A stretch of 64,000 nt of DNA from Planctomycetia bacterium. GTDB lineage: Bacteria; Planctomycetota; Brocadiia; Brocadiales; Brocadiaceae. A program made the position numbers and the translations under genes. The number at the start of each line of letters is the position of its first letter. The stretch's first letter is position 1. Positions 17,444 through 26,837 of the stretch are shown piece after piece. The stretch is taken from positions 1-64,000 of the forward strand of contig JABTVC010000002.1 of assembly GCA_015075005.1 (NCBI GenBank). Direction: 5' to 3'. The notes beneath the pieces were generated by a model. The model saw nothing but the letters and a program-made list of their open reading frames with translations. It made no database searches and was not told the DNA's origin.

Positions 17444-19792
17444 TTATTTCTGAATAAGCACCGTATCTATGGCATCATCGACCTTTTGGATATAAACGCA
17501 TTGGATCTTATCGCGGATTTCCTTGTCAATTTCCTCGTAATCCTCCCTGTTTTTTAAGGGTAGCACAATTATCTTCACCCCAGCCCTTATGGCTGCAAGC
17601 ACCTTTTCTTTCACTCCTCCGACGGGCAACACGTTTCCCGTCAGTGTAATTTCTCCGGTAAGGGCTGCTTCTCTCCTTGCCAGCCTGTCCGTCAAAAGCG
17701 AAATCAGTGCCATACACATGGTAATACCTGCGGAAGGCCCGTCTTTCGGTATAGCACCGGAAGGGACATGGATATGGATTTCTGAGGTATCATAAAAGTT
17801 TTCGTCTATGCCGAGCCGTTTTGCATTACTTCTGACATAGCTGAGTGCAGCAATGGCTGATTCCTGCATGACGTCGCCCAATTGTCCCGTGAGAGTTAAC
17901 TCTTTTTCTCCCTTCATCCGGGATACTTCTACAAAGATTATATCTCCGCCTGTCTCTGTCCAGGCAAGTCCGGTGGCTACTCCAACCCTGTCTTCTTCAT
18001 CGGCAACCTGATAGAAATATTTTCTTGGACCGAGAAATTTTTCTACTATCTCCGGCAGTATTACCTTTGTGACCTGTCCGCCAGCAACTATCTCCTTGGC
18101 AATCTTCCTGCACACCGATGCAATTTCACGTTCAAGGTTCCTCAGCCCTGCTTCTCTCGTGTATTCCCGAATGATCTTATAGAGAGATTGATCCTGAAAT
18201 ATGACAGGGTGCTGTTCCAATCCGTTTTCTTTAATTTGCTTCGGAATCAGAAATTGATACGCTATCCTTAATTTCTCCTCTTCGCTGTACCCGGGGAGAT
18301 ATATGACCTCCATCCGGTCTCTCAGTGCCGTATGAACGGTATCAAGAATATTGGCCGTCGTGATGAATAACACGTGAGAAAGATCAAAAGCAATATCGAG
18401 ATAGTGGTCAACAAAACTAACGTTTTGTTCAGGGTCCAGGACTTCCAGCAAGGCAGAAGCAGGATCTCCCCTGAAATCGGCACCAATTTTATCAATCTCG
18501 TCGAGCATGAATACGGAATTACAGGAGCCTGCACGGCAAATTTCCTGCATAATACGTCCAGGCAATGCACCTACATACGTACGTCTGTGCCCACGGATCT
18601 CTGCTTCGTCACGGATGCCCCCCAAAGAGATACGAATGAACTTTCTGCCCAAAGTACGCGCAATTGATTTCCCTAATGAGGTTTTACCCGTTCCCGGAGG
18701 ACCGCAAAAACAGAGAATAGGGCCTTTCAGTTTTTCCTTTAATTTACGTACCGCCAGGAATTCAAGGATACGCGCCTTAACCTTCTCCAGACCGTAATGG
18801 TCTTCATCCAGGATACGCGCAGCCTGACCGATTTCCAGATTATCCATGGTCCTTTTGTTCCAGGGAATGTTAATGAGGTAATCCAGATATGTTCGGGAAA
18901 CCGGATACTCAGCCGATGCCGGATTAATATCCCTCAGCCTCTCTAGTTCTTTAATAGCCACATCTTCTACCTCCTTGGGCATCTTCGCCTCTTTAATCTT
19001 TTCTTCCAGCTTATTGATTTCTTCCATGTGGGGGTATTCCTGTCCCAATTCTTTCCGGATAGCTCGTAACTGTTCCCTCAGGAAGTATTCTCGTTGGGTC
19101 TTTGACATCTCTTTCGCGACCTCTTCATCAATCTTTCCTCGAACCTGTTTCAACTGGACTTCTTTGTTCAGATAGTGGAATACAACCCTTAATCGTTTTT
19201 TGGGGTCAATCATCTCTAAGAGTTTCTGTTTTTCATGAACAGGTAATTCCAGATAAATCGCTGCCAAATCAGCCAATATCGATGGATTATTGATGGTATC
19301 AATCATAGAAATAACGTCTTTAGGCAATGTCTTTCCCAACATAGCGCTCAGTTTAAAGAGTGTGATAACACTTTGTATAAGGACGTCGATCGTTTCAGAT
19401 TTTTCTGTAAATTCCCGAACCTCTTCAATCCGGGCTTTACAATAGGGTTCTGTTTGTACGTGATCTGTGACCTTGATCCGCACCACTCCTTCTATAAGGG
19501 TTTTTATGGTGTCTGGAGTAGATTCAAATACCCTGACAATCTTTGCGGCAGTTCCAAACTCATAAAAATCATCCGGTTTAGGTAAATCGACATCATACTT
19601 TAGTGCTACGACACCGATACATTCATTTCTGGAAACGGCTTCGTTTACCGCTTTTACCAATCCTTCTCCCGTTAAAAACAATGGAAGAATCGCGTGCGGG
19701 AAAATTACATCGTCCTTCAGCGGGACAACGGTAATACTTTCTGGCAGCGTCCCGTAGTTCATTTTGTGAAAAGAAAAATTTGTTTTTTCCAT
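17444..19792 (-). CDS. lon: ATP-dependent protease Lon
   Basis: 782 residues, the normal size of bacterial LonA. The N-terminal substrate-binding domain starts ESITVVPLKDDVIFPHAILPLF. The AAA+ domain has Walker A GPPGTGKTS, Walker B VFMLDEIDKI and the arginine-finger region. The C-terminal serine protease domain carries the catalytic Ser in PKDGPSAGIT and the catalytic Lys in GGVKEKVLAA. Lon degrades damaged and regulatory proteins in the cytoplasm. It lies 30 bp downstream of ftsH, so two AAA+ proteases are probably co-transcribed, followed by Usp and the RNA-repair genes. Confidence 0.98.
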   Translation of the reverse strand: MEKTNFSFHKMNYGTLPESITVVPLKDDVIFPHAILPLFLTGEGLVKAVNEAVSRNECIGVVALKYDVDLPKPDDFYEFGTAAKIVRVFESTPDTIKTLIEGVVRIKVTDHVQTEPYCKARIEEVREFTEKSETIDVLIQSVITLFKLSAMLGKTLPKDVISMIDTINNPSILADLAAIYLELPVHEKQKLLEMIDPKKRLRVVFHYLNKEVQLKQVRGKIDEEVAKEMSKTQREYFLREQLRAIRKELGQEYPHMEEINKLEEKIKEAKMPKEVEDVAIKELERLRDINPASAEYPVSRTYLDYLINIPWNKRTMDNLEIGQAARILDEDHYGLEKVKARILEFLAVRKLKEKLKGPILCFCGPPGTGKTSLGKSIARTLGRKFIRISLGGIRDEAEIRGHRRTYVGALPGRIMQEICRAGSCNSVFMLDEIDKIGADFRGDPASALLEVLDPEQNVSFVDHYLDIAFDLSHVLFITTANILDTVHTALRDRMEVIYLPGYSEEEKLRIAYQFLIPKQIKENGLEQHPVIFQDQSLYKIIREYTREAGLRNLEREIASVCRKIAKEIVAGGQVTKVILPEIVEKFLGPRKYFYQVADEEDRVGVATGLAWTETGGDIIFVEVSRMKGEKELTLTGQLGDVMQESAIAALSYVRSNAKRLGIDENFYDTSEIHIHVPSGAIPKDGPSAGITMCMALISLLTDRLARREAALTGEITLTGNVLPVGGVKEKVLAAIRAGVKIIVLPLKNREDYEEIDKEIRDKIQCVYIQKVDDAIDTVLIQK

Positions 19793-19822
19793 CGTTTCAA
19801 TTCAGGGTTATGTAAAAGCCTT

Positions 19823-21688
19823 TTACACAAGCGTATTTTTCGCATCGGCCTTGTGAAGTTCTTCCAGAAGTTTTTTCAATGCTTCTCCCTCAATAACCTC
19901 TTGTTCCATAAGGGTCTTTGCCATCCCTTTCAGGATTTCCTTCTTTTCAGTCAATAATGCTTTTACGCGATGGAACGATTCATCGATAATCTTCTTAATC
20001 TCCAAATCTATTTCTCGTGCAGTTTCCTCACTGTATTCCTTAGTCGCGGCAAATCCTCCGCCCAAAAAAAGCGGTCTGTCTCCTTGCTCGAAGGTTACCA
20101 GGCCCATCTTATCACTCATGCCATATTCCTTGACCATCAGCTTGGCGATCTCTGTGGCCTTTTCTAAATCATTCTGTGCACCCGTTGATATTTCGTTAAA
20201 GATAATTTCCTCTGCAACCCGTCCACCGACTAATATGGCTATCCGATCCAGGAGTTCTGCCCTGGTCATAAGATATCTGTCCTCGGTAGGTTTTTGCAAG
20301 GTATATCCCAGCGCCCCAATTCCTCGCGGGATCATCGAAATTTTCCGGACCGGATCTGCATGCGGCACAGAACAAGCCACCAACGCATGACCCGATTCGT
20401 GATAAGCGACGATCTCCTTCTCCTTCATATTCATCAGGCGTTTTTTCTTCTCCAGCCCCGCCATAAGGCGGTCAATTGCCTCTTCAAACTCTGGCATGCC
20501 TACATCCTTTTTGTTCCTCCTTGCTGCAAGCAAGGCTGCTTCGTTTACAAGATTGGCAAGATCTGCACCGACAAATCCCGGAGTCATCGCAGCAACCGAA
20601 TGCAAATTAATCTCTTTTTCCAATTTCACATCTTTTGCGTGCACTTTCAGTATTGCCTCACGGCCATGAAGATCTGGCCGGTCAACAACCACCTGACGAT
20701 CAAATCTTCCAGGCCTCAACAACGCAGAGTCTAACATTTCAGGACGGTTGGTAGCGCCCATAATGATTACCCCCTTGTTGGAATCAAAACCATCCATTTC
20801 TACCAGCAATTGGTTTAGTGTCTGTTCGCGCTCATCGTGTCCACCCATAGGGTTTGCGCCACGAGCCTTGCCAAGGGCGTCAAGTTCGTCAATAAAGATA
20901 ATACACGGCGCTTTCTGGTCTGCCTGATTAAACAAATCCCTTACCCGTGCAGCACCCACCCCAACAAACATCTCGACAAACTCTGAACCACTCATATTAA
21001 AAAATGGCACGCCGGCCTCACCTGCCACCGCTTTTGCCAGAAGGGTCTTTCCTGTCCCGGGAGCCCCAACAAGTAAAACACCCTTGGGTATTTTACCCCC
21101 CAGGGCGCGAAATTTCTCAGGCGTCTTTTAAAACTCAATAATTTCCTGCAGTTCCTCCTTCGCTTCATCGATTCCCGCCACGTCGTCAAAGGTTACATTC
21201 AGGTCTTCCTGGACATAGAGGCGACCTTTGCTTTTACCAAAGGTCATAATACTGCTGGCAGGACCAAATCGTTTAAATACAAAACGCCAGATCACGAACA
21301 AGATTAATAATGGCATTACCCATGAGAAAAAAAACGTCCTGAACCAAGGACTCTCATAATGCCCCGCGTACCTGACACCCATTGATTCCAAGTCTTTCAC
21401 CAGGTCAGGATCATCCACGCGGGCCGTAATAAAGATCACATTTTTTGTTGTGCCACGTTCTATCTCCCGCAACTTACCGCGGATCATAGTATTGGTAATG
21501 TGGCATTCCAGGACAGTTCCTTCTTTGATCATTCTTTTAAAATCACTATAGGTAATATCCCGGACTCCAGGATTCATCAAATACATCTGCAGGAGTATAA
21601 AAAATCCGAAGGCAATAATAATATGCCAAACTGAAAATTTCTTTGGCATTTGAATCTTTATTTTTTTGAAATCCTTGAACATAACCAC
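19823..21688 (-). pseudogene. ftsH: Membrane AAA+ metalloprotease FtsH with an in-frame TAA
   Basis: The full frame would give about 621 residues, normal for FtsH. N-terminal: two membrane segments around a periplasmic domain (TM near 20-38 and about 118-135). The region VTFDDVAGIDEAKEELQEIIEF is then interrupted by TAA at 21128-21130, and the same frame continues [28 protein letters not shown]. Later come Walker [12 protein letters not shown], the SRH region, and the zinc site HESGHA. The TAA stands where FtsH proteins usually have Leu (EFLK), so one T-to-A change explains it. It is a sequence error, a recent nonsense mutation or readthrough. Both halves are otherwise intact. Confidence 0.9.
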
Positions 21689-22550
21689 TCCTTAGATTGA
21701 AATCATACCATTAAATATTTAGGGATAATATCGAATTCTCCCTGCTTGGTGCAGAAAACCGCATCCTGCTCAGCGACCGATCTCTTTCAGATATTGTCCA
21801 TGAAATAGGTCTAAAAATACTTTGCATAGAGAATCCCGATAATAATATTGATTATTTTAACAGAAAGAACTTAAACACTCAAAAGAACTTTATAACCATT
21901 CCTGTTTATTGTATATTCCCTGGAATAAACGGGGAATATTTAAGGAATCACGAATATTTTGTACAAATAGTTGTTGTAAAAAACAGCGTATTTCCCCTAA
22001 GCCAGTTTTATACTTGCGAATCGAGCTGTATATATGACTGGGTTGATTAAGTCCCTGCTAAATCAACAAGACGTCCGTACTATTCCCCATGTGGCACACT
22101 ACAATCAGAAAAGACTTAATCAACAGGGTCATATAGTAAGACCAGAACATCATACATCATAAGTTACATCTTAAACAGTGGAAAAACTAAATTTTACTGT
22201 TTCGTCTAAACTTCATAACTCCGTCGTCAACGGGAGCATTCCCGATTCGCTCTCGTTTTTTTCAAAAAAACTCACGTGTTACAAAAATTTGGAAATACAC
22301 CCATCGCCAACCTTAGTCGACAACATGCCTGACGCTTTCCAACACTTTGCCAGCACACGGATGAACTGTATCCACGTGACACGGGAAGGCCAAACACGCC
22401 GACAAAGAAACATGAAGTCCATCGCCGGGACTTCCTATACATTTAGCCACTTGCCAAATATTTCCTTGCCTTATAAGCCCTAAGACTTATATACTGCACA
22501 TATTATGGTGAGGACTTATAATTCCGGGAGATGCCAGAAGGATATGGGTT
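21689..22550. other. Long intergenic region with two inverted repeats
   Basis: About 860 bp between divergent ftsH and the satD-like gene. I see no credible gene; a 101-codon ORF at 22178-22483 has no family features. Structures seen are a hairpin ATATTCCC/GGGGAATAT at 21913-21939 and a 23-bp imperfect inverted repeat at 22031-22053 and 22113-22135. Confidence 0.5.
22031..22135. repeat. 23-bp imperfect inverted repeat, 59-bp spacer
   Basis: The left arm begins TATATGAC and ends TTGATTAAGTC; the right arm is its reverse complement except for a 3-base block. Total span is 105 bp with no coding potential. It could be a small non-autonomous element (MITE-like) or a structured RNA region. Confidence 0.6.
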
Positions 22551-23258
22551 ATGAAAAATAGCGGGCTTTATGCCGTGGTGACCGGAGACATCGTTGGCTC
22601 TTCAAAACTCACAACTGGTCAGCGAGGCCGTTTATTATCGGTACTGAAATCTTCGTTCAATACTATCAAAGATATCCTGCCCGATGGAATACGCGCACCC
22701 TTTGAAATACATCGTGGTGATAGTTTTCAGGGCGTGTTATCCAGACCAGCGGCAGCTCTCCGGGTAGCTATCGTTATCCGCGCCAGTCTGCGCCACGGCG
22801 TTGAAACACAACAACGTCGCTACGCACTGGACGCACGGGTCGCGGTAGGTGTTGGGTCAATCGATTTTCTTCCTGCTGGCCGGGGGTCAGAAGGAGACGG
22901 AGAGGCATTTCGCCGTTCCGGGCCGGTTTTGGATATGATGAAGGGAGACCATCGGCTAATCATCCGGACTCCATGGCAAGCGGTTGATGCAGAACTTGCT
23001 ACAGAATGTGCCTTACTCGATACCCTGATAAACAGATGGTCTGGCGAACAGGCCCAGGCGATACTTGGACAAATCCGTGGCTTAACACAAGAGATGGCTG
23101 CCGAGGAATTCGGCGTTTCCCAACCGGCGGTCCGCCAACGTTTAAAAAGTGCAGGTGGCTGGGCAATCGAAGAACTATGCCGCCGCTATGAACAGCTAAT
23201 TCGCGAAAATGAAGCACAGGGGCTTATAATGAAGCAATATAAGGCCAGGAGCTTATAA
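22551..23258 (+). CDS. SatD-like protein with C-terminal helix-turn-helix
   Basis: 235 residues. The N-terminal two thirds match the SatD family, beginning YAVVTGDIVGSSKL, with FEIHRGDSFQGVL and a GDGEAFRRSGPVLD segment; the fold resembles nucleotide-cyclase-like domains, but I see no proof of catalysis. Residues about 185-215 form a sigma-factor-like helix-turn-helix (LTQEMAAEEFGVSQPAVRQRLK), so DNA binding is likely. The stop overlaps the start of the DUF3307 gene (TAATG), so the two are translationally coupled. The pair recurs in many bacteria, with no firm function known to me. Confidence 0.7.
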   Translation: MKNSGLYAVVTGDIVGSSKLTTGQRGRLLSVLKSSFNTIKDILPDGIRAPFEIHRGDSFQGVLSRPAAALRVAIVIRASLRHGVETQQRRYALDARVAVGVGSIDFLPAGRGSEGDGEAFRRSGPVLDMMKGDHRLIIRTPWQAVDAELATECALLDTLINRWSGEQAQAILGQIRGLTQEMAAEEFGVSQPAVRQRLKSAGGWAIEELCRRYEQLIRENEAQGLIMKQYKARSL

Positions 23259-24067
23259 TGCACGACACATTGAGTCAAAACGATGTATTGCCACTCTTAC
23301 GTCTTATCGTTGCCCACCTGATTGCAGACTTTTTATTTGAGAGAAATTTCCTGACAGGACAGCGGTCCAAGAAAAAATGGAGGTCTGGCTGGCTGTATAT
23401 GCATGGGGCATTGGCTGGGGCACTCGCATTTACTCTTACAGGCTTCTGGAATGCACTTTGGCTCCCGTTCGTTATTTTTATTTCACACGTGTTACGTGAT
23501 GGTTTGAAGTCTCAGGGAGAGGATACGGCCCGATTTTTCCTGCTTGATCAATTAGGACATTTGATCATTATTTTCGGATGCTGGATATTGCTGATCCATG
23601 GTTCTCTATCACACATCGTTACATTTCTGGCCTCACGTACATCAGATGTAAGGTTTTGGACCATAATCCTGTCCTATATTATAGTAATCTGGCCAGCCGG
23701 CGTGCTGACCGGCAAGATTACAAAACCGTGGCGACATGAAATAACAAAAGAAACACCATCCCTGGGTCTGGAGAAGGCAGGGCTGTGGATTGGACGTCTG
23801 GAACGCGTTTTAATACTGACTTTTGTTCTACTAAAACATTTTGATGCTGTTGGCTTCCTGATTGCCGCGAAATCAATCCTACGGTTCGGTGAGATTCGGA
23901 CTCAAAACTGCCGAAAAGAGGCTGAATACATATTAATCGGTACCATGATTAGCTTTGCAATAGCAATCATTCTGGGGATATTTACGAGTTGGATGTTGCA
24001 ATATCCATTAGTCCTGGAAAATAGCAATTCAGACAATATCGGCTATTGGGATTTATTTGAAATTTAG
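23258..24067 (+). CDS. DUF3307 membrane protein
   Basis: 269 residues. The N-terminal DUF3307 region has LLRLIVAHLIADFLFE, then WLYMHGALAGALAF and VLRDGLKSQGEDTARFFLLDQLGHLI. Five or six hydrophobic segments predict an inner-membrane protein. It is coupled to the SatD-like gene upstream. Function is unknown; the pairing suggests a membrane component with a cytoplasmic nucleotide- or DNA-binding partner. Confidence 0.75.
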   Translation: MHDTLSQNDVLPLLRLIVAHLIADFLFERNFLTGQRSKKKWRSGWLYMHGALAGALAFTLTGFWNALWLPFVIFISHVLRDGLKSQGEDTARFFLLDQLGHLIIIFGCWILLIHGSLSHIVTFLASRTSDVRFWTIILSYIIVIWPAGVLTGKITKPWRHEITKETPSLGLEKAGLWIGRLERVLILTFVLLKHFDAVGFLIAAKSILRFGEIRTQNCRKEAEYILIGTMISFAIAIILGIFTSWMLQYPLVLENSNSDNIGYWDLFEI

Positions 24068-24316
24068 GCTTCGAGTTGACTTGATTAATAAATTCAAATC
24101 TCTTTAAACCGGTAAGACAGGAGGACGTCCTCAAGAAGATACAAGAAATGGTTGATACATAGTTGATACATATTGGAATGATGTTCAGAAAAAGGAGCCG
24201 ACAAGGGCGTGAGATATCGCAACCATTCAGTTGAAGCCGGAGCTCAGAAAAAAGTTTCTTCGTTCCATCCTTCATCCCGACTCCCGTCTCCTGAATTCTG
24301 AACCATTAAGACCTAT

Positions 24317-24949
24317 CTATATCTTCAAAATCAGCGGCTGTATTTGTTCTTTAAACAGCATTAAAGCATTGGCACGATGGCTGATCTTGTTTTTGATGAA
24401 AGGATTTAATTCGGCAAAGGTCTGATGGTAATCGGGCACATAAAAGATGGGATCGTAACCAAAGCCATACTTGCCCTTAGACTCTTCAGTAATAAACCCT
24501 TCACAACGACCTTCGACAGTAAAGAACAACCCATACGGACCAGCAAGGGCGATAGCACAGACAAACCTTGCCGTACGTCTTTTCTTCGGTACACCGATTA
24601 ATTCTGATAATACCTTTATTCTATTTTCTTCATCGGTGGCATTGTTCCCCGCATACCTGCATGAATAGACACCAGGGCGTCCATGCAGGGCGTCAATCTC
24701 AAGTCCCGAATCGTCTGCCATTGCCCATGTATTGCAGACCTTTGCCAGGATGGTTGCCTTTTTTACGGCATTTTCCTGAAACGTAGTTCCGTCTTCTTCT
24801 ACCTCTGGCAAAAAAGGAAAATAGTCCTGGCCCCGAAGCACTATGCCATGGACATCCTTAAGAATTTCCTTTATCTCCACCCTCTTTTTCTCGTTTTGTG
24901 TAGCTACCAAAATAGTCTTTGTATGTACCGTATTTACGAATGAAGTCAT
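24317..24949 (-). CDS. rdgB: XTP/dITP diphosphatase (RdgB/HAM1 family)
   Basis: About 210 residues from the ATG at 24949 (AAGAGAA lies upstream); an in-frame upstream start at 25003 would add 18 residues with no homology and overlap the HepT-like ORF. The enzyme removes non-canonical purine triphosphates. The signature motifs are LVATQNEKKRVEI, WAMADDSGLEIDALHGRPGVYSCRYAG and GKYGFGYDPIFYVPD, then KNKISHRANAL near the end. It follows rph, a pairing seen in many bacteria. Confidence 0.95.
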   Translation of the reverse strand: MTSFVNTVHTKTILVATQNEKKRVEIKEILKDVHGIVLRGQDYFPFLPEVEEDGTTFQENAVKKATILAKVCNTWAMADDSGLEIDALHGRPGVYSCRYAGNNATDEENRIKVLSELIGVPKKRRTARFVCAIALAGPYGLFFTVEGRCEGFITEESKGKYGFGYDPIFYVPDYHQTFAELNPFIKNKISHRANALMLFKEQIQPLILKI

Positions 24950-24951
24950 AG

Positions 24952-25188
24952 CTATTCTCTTGCTTGTAAAATGGATTCTGTTTTTTGAATTAATATCACA
25001 CAAATTGGCTCTGCAGTCTGAATGAATTTTTTTATCGTATTCCAGCGGCTGTCCAAATATTCATGGGCAACTATGTTTCTGAGGACAGCCCATTGAGAAA
25101 TATATTCACCATCCGTATAGGTTTTCCAATTGACCTTTGAGAATTTTGAAAAATCAGATATTTCTGGCTCCATATGTATATCTTTCAA
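24952..25188 (-). CDS. Short HepT-like (HEPN/DUF86) protein, N-terminally short
   Basis: 78 residues from a TTG (or 73 from the ATG at 25173). The segment WAVLRNIVAHEYLDSRW contains R-x4-H (Arg37, His42), the HEPN-type RNase motif of HepT toxins, followed by a helix like the family's C-terminus. HepT proteins are normally about 110-140 residues, so the first helices are missing. The frame opens only about 25 codons upstream, inside the end of rph. No MNT antitoxin is adjacent. It may be a relic or a minimal RNase, and it is tightly packed between rph and rdgB. Confidence 0.5.
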   Translation of the reverse strand: MKDIHMEPEISDFSKFSKVNWKTYTDGEYISQWAVLRNIVAHEYLDSRWNTIKKFIQTAEPICVILIQKTESILQARE

Positions 25189-25225
25189 TCTGTGGTTACC
25201 AATGCTTTTTTGAATTTCCGTAATC

Positions 25226-25903
25226 TCACAAATGCCTTTTTGACATCTTTAACATCTCGGATAATTGGCCGTCGCTAAAAACGTACTCTTCTCCTGTGCC
25301 TTGTAATTCAACAAATTTACCATCTCCGGTCATTACAATATTCATGTCTACCTGTGCAGCAGCATCTTCTGCATAACAAAGGTCCAACAGAACAACACCA
25401 TTCACAATCCCAACGCTTACCGCTGCGATACTATTAAGGACAGGGTTTACCTTAATCAGGTCTTTGCTCTTCAGCCATTGGATAGCATCCATCAATGCCA
25501 CATAACTACCTGTAATAGCAGCCGTGCGCGTACCTCCATCTGCCTGAATAACATCACAGTCTATCCAGATGGTCCGTTCTTTCAGCAAGGCAAGATCTAT
25601 GATGGAACGTAATGAACGACCAATAAGTCTTTGTATTTCATGGGTTCTTCCTGTTACTTTTCCTTTAGATGATTCCCTTGGAACCCGAACCGGTGTGGAG
25701 CCTGGTAGCAAGGAATATTCTGCTGTAATCCAACCTTCACCAGTGTTTTTGATATGGGGAGGCACACTTTCTTCAACCGAAGCGGTGCAGATGATCCTGG
25801 TATTGCCGGTCTCAACGAGTACAGAGCCCGCAGCATATTTCGTAAAATGCCTGTTAATAATTACTGGACGTAATTCATCGTGTGCACGATTATCGACTCT
25901 CAT
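25226..25903 (-). CDS. rph: Ribonuclease PH
   Basis: 225 residues; a phosphorolytic 3'-5' exoribonuclease that trims tRNA 3' ends. The motifs [16 protein letters not shown], the [17 protein letters not shown] segment, [28 protein letters not shown] and [17 protein letters not shown] are all present. The length is slightly below the usual 235-240, at the C-terminus. It follows argF by four bases on the same strand. Confidence 0.97.
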   Translation of the reverse strand: MRVDNRAHDELRPVIINRHFTKYAAGSVLVETGNTRIICTASVEESVPPHIKNTGEGWITAEYSLLPGSTPVRVPRESSKGKVTGRTHEIQRLIGRSLRSIIDLALLKERTIWIDCDVIQADGGTRTAAITGSYVALMDAIQWLKSKDLIKVNPVLNSIAAVSVGIVNGVVLLDLCYAEDAAAQVDMNIVMTGDGKFVELQGTGEEYVFSDGQLSEMLKMSKRHL

Positions 25904-25907
25904 TATT

Positions 25908-26837
25908 TTATTTCCGCAAGAAAAGTTTTAAAAGTGCCTTTTCTACATGAAGCCTGTTTTCTGCCTGATCATAAACAACAGAGTGCGGCCCATCAATGAC
26001 TTCGTCCGTGATCTCCTCTCCCCGATGGGCAGGCAGACAGTGCATTACCTTAACATCATTCTTTGCTAATTTCAAAATGTCGTTATTAATTTGAAAACCC
26101 CTGAAAGCCTCCTGGCGGGCATCTATTTCTGCCTCTTGTCCCATGCTGACCCATGTATCCGTATAGAGCACCTGTGCGCTTTCAGCTGCGTCTTTTGGGT
26201 CATGATACAGATGTATTAAATCATTTCCGCCTGCCATCTGCTTCGTTTTAGCAATAAAATCTGCTGTAAGTTCATACCCCTTTGGTGATGCAACATAAAA
26301 ATGGAGACCCAGTTTTGCACAAATTTGCGCTAAAGATCGCGCAACGTTATTTCCATCCCCTATAAAGGCTATTTTTACATGAGCATAGGTGCCGAATTTC
26401 TCCTTGATGGTATACATGTCTGTAAGTGCCTGACAAGGATGGAGATAATCTGATAAGGCATTAATAACTGGTATGGATGCGTATCTGGCCAATTCCTGAA
26501 TAGTGTCATGGCCAAACGTACGAATAACTATCCCCTCTACGTAACGTGAGAGTACCCGGGCACCGTCTTTTACCGCCTCTCTTTTGCCAAGATTTATATC
26601 ATTTTGAGTCAGGTAAATGGCATGCCCTCCCAGCTGTAACATGGCCACTTCAAAGGAAACACGTGTACGCATAGAACTCTTTTCGAAAATCATCCCGAGA
26701 ATTTTTCCATTCAGACACTTTTCGTCGTGCCCCTTGCTGTGCCTTTCTTTGAGTTCCCAGGTAACATCAAATATTTCCTCGATGTCCGCCAGTGAAAGAT
26801 CTGCAATTGAAAGTAAATCCCTGCATTTCATAGGCAT
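25908..26837 (-). CDS. argF: Ornithine carbamoyltransferase
   Basis: 309 residues; forms citrulline from ornithine and carbamoyl phosphate in arginine synthesis. The carbamoyl-phosphate site is [11 protein letters not shown], with the HPCQALTD motif and the ornithine-binding [11 protein letters not shown] near the C-terminus. Its start overlaps the end of argD by ten bases, so the argB-argD-argF-rph genes form an operon. Confidence 0.97.
   Translation of the reverse strand: MPMKCRDLLSIADLSLADIEEIFDVTWELKERHSKGHDEKCLNGKILGMIFEKSSMRTRVSFEVAMLQLGGHAIYLTQNDINLGKREAVKDGARVLSRYVEGIVIRTFGHDTIQELARYASIPVINALSDYLHPCQALTDMYTIKEKFGTYAHVKIAFIGDGNNVARSLAQICAKLGLHFYVASPKGYELTADFIAKTKQMAGGNDLIHLYHDPKDAAESAQVLYTDTWVSMGQEAEIDARQEAFRGFQINNDILKLAKNDVKVMHCLPAHRGEEITDEVIDGPHSVVYDQAENRLHVEKALLKLFLRK

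Noticed and set aside
22178-22483. 101-codon ORF in the ftsH/satD gap
   Set aside because: No ribosome binding site, no domain and unusual composition; probably chance.
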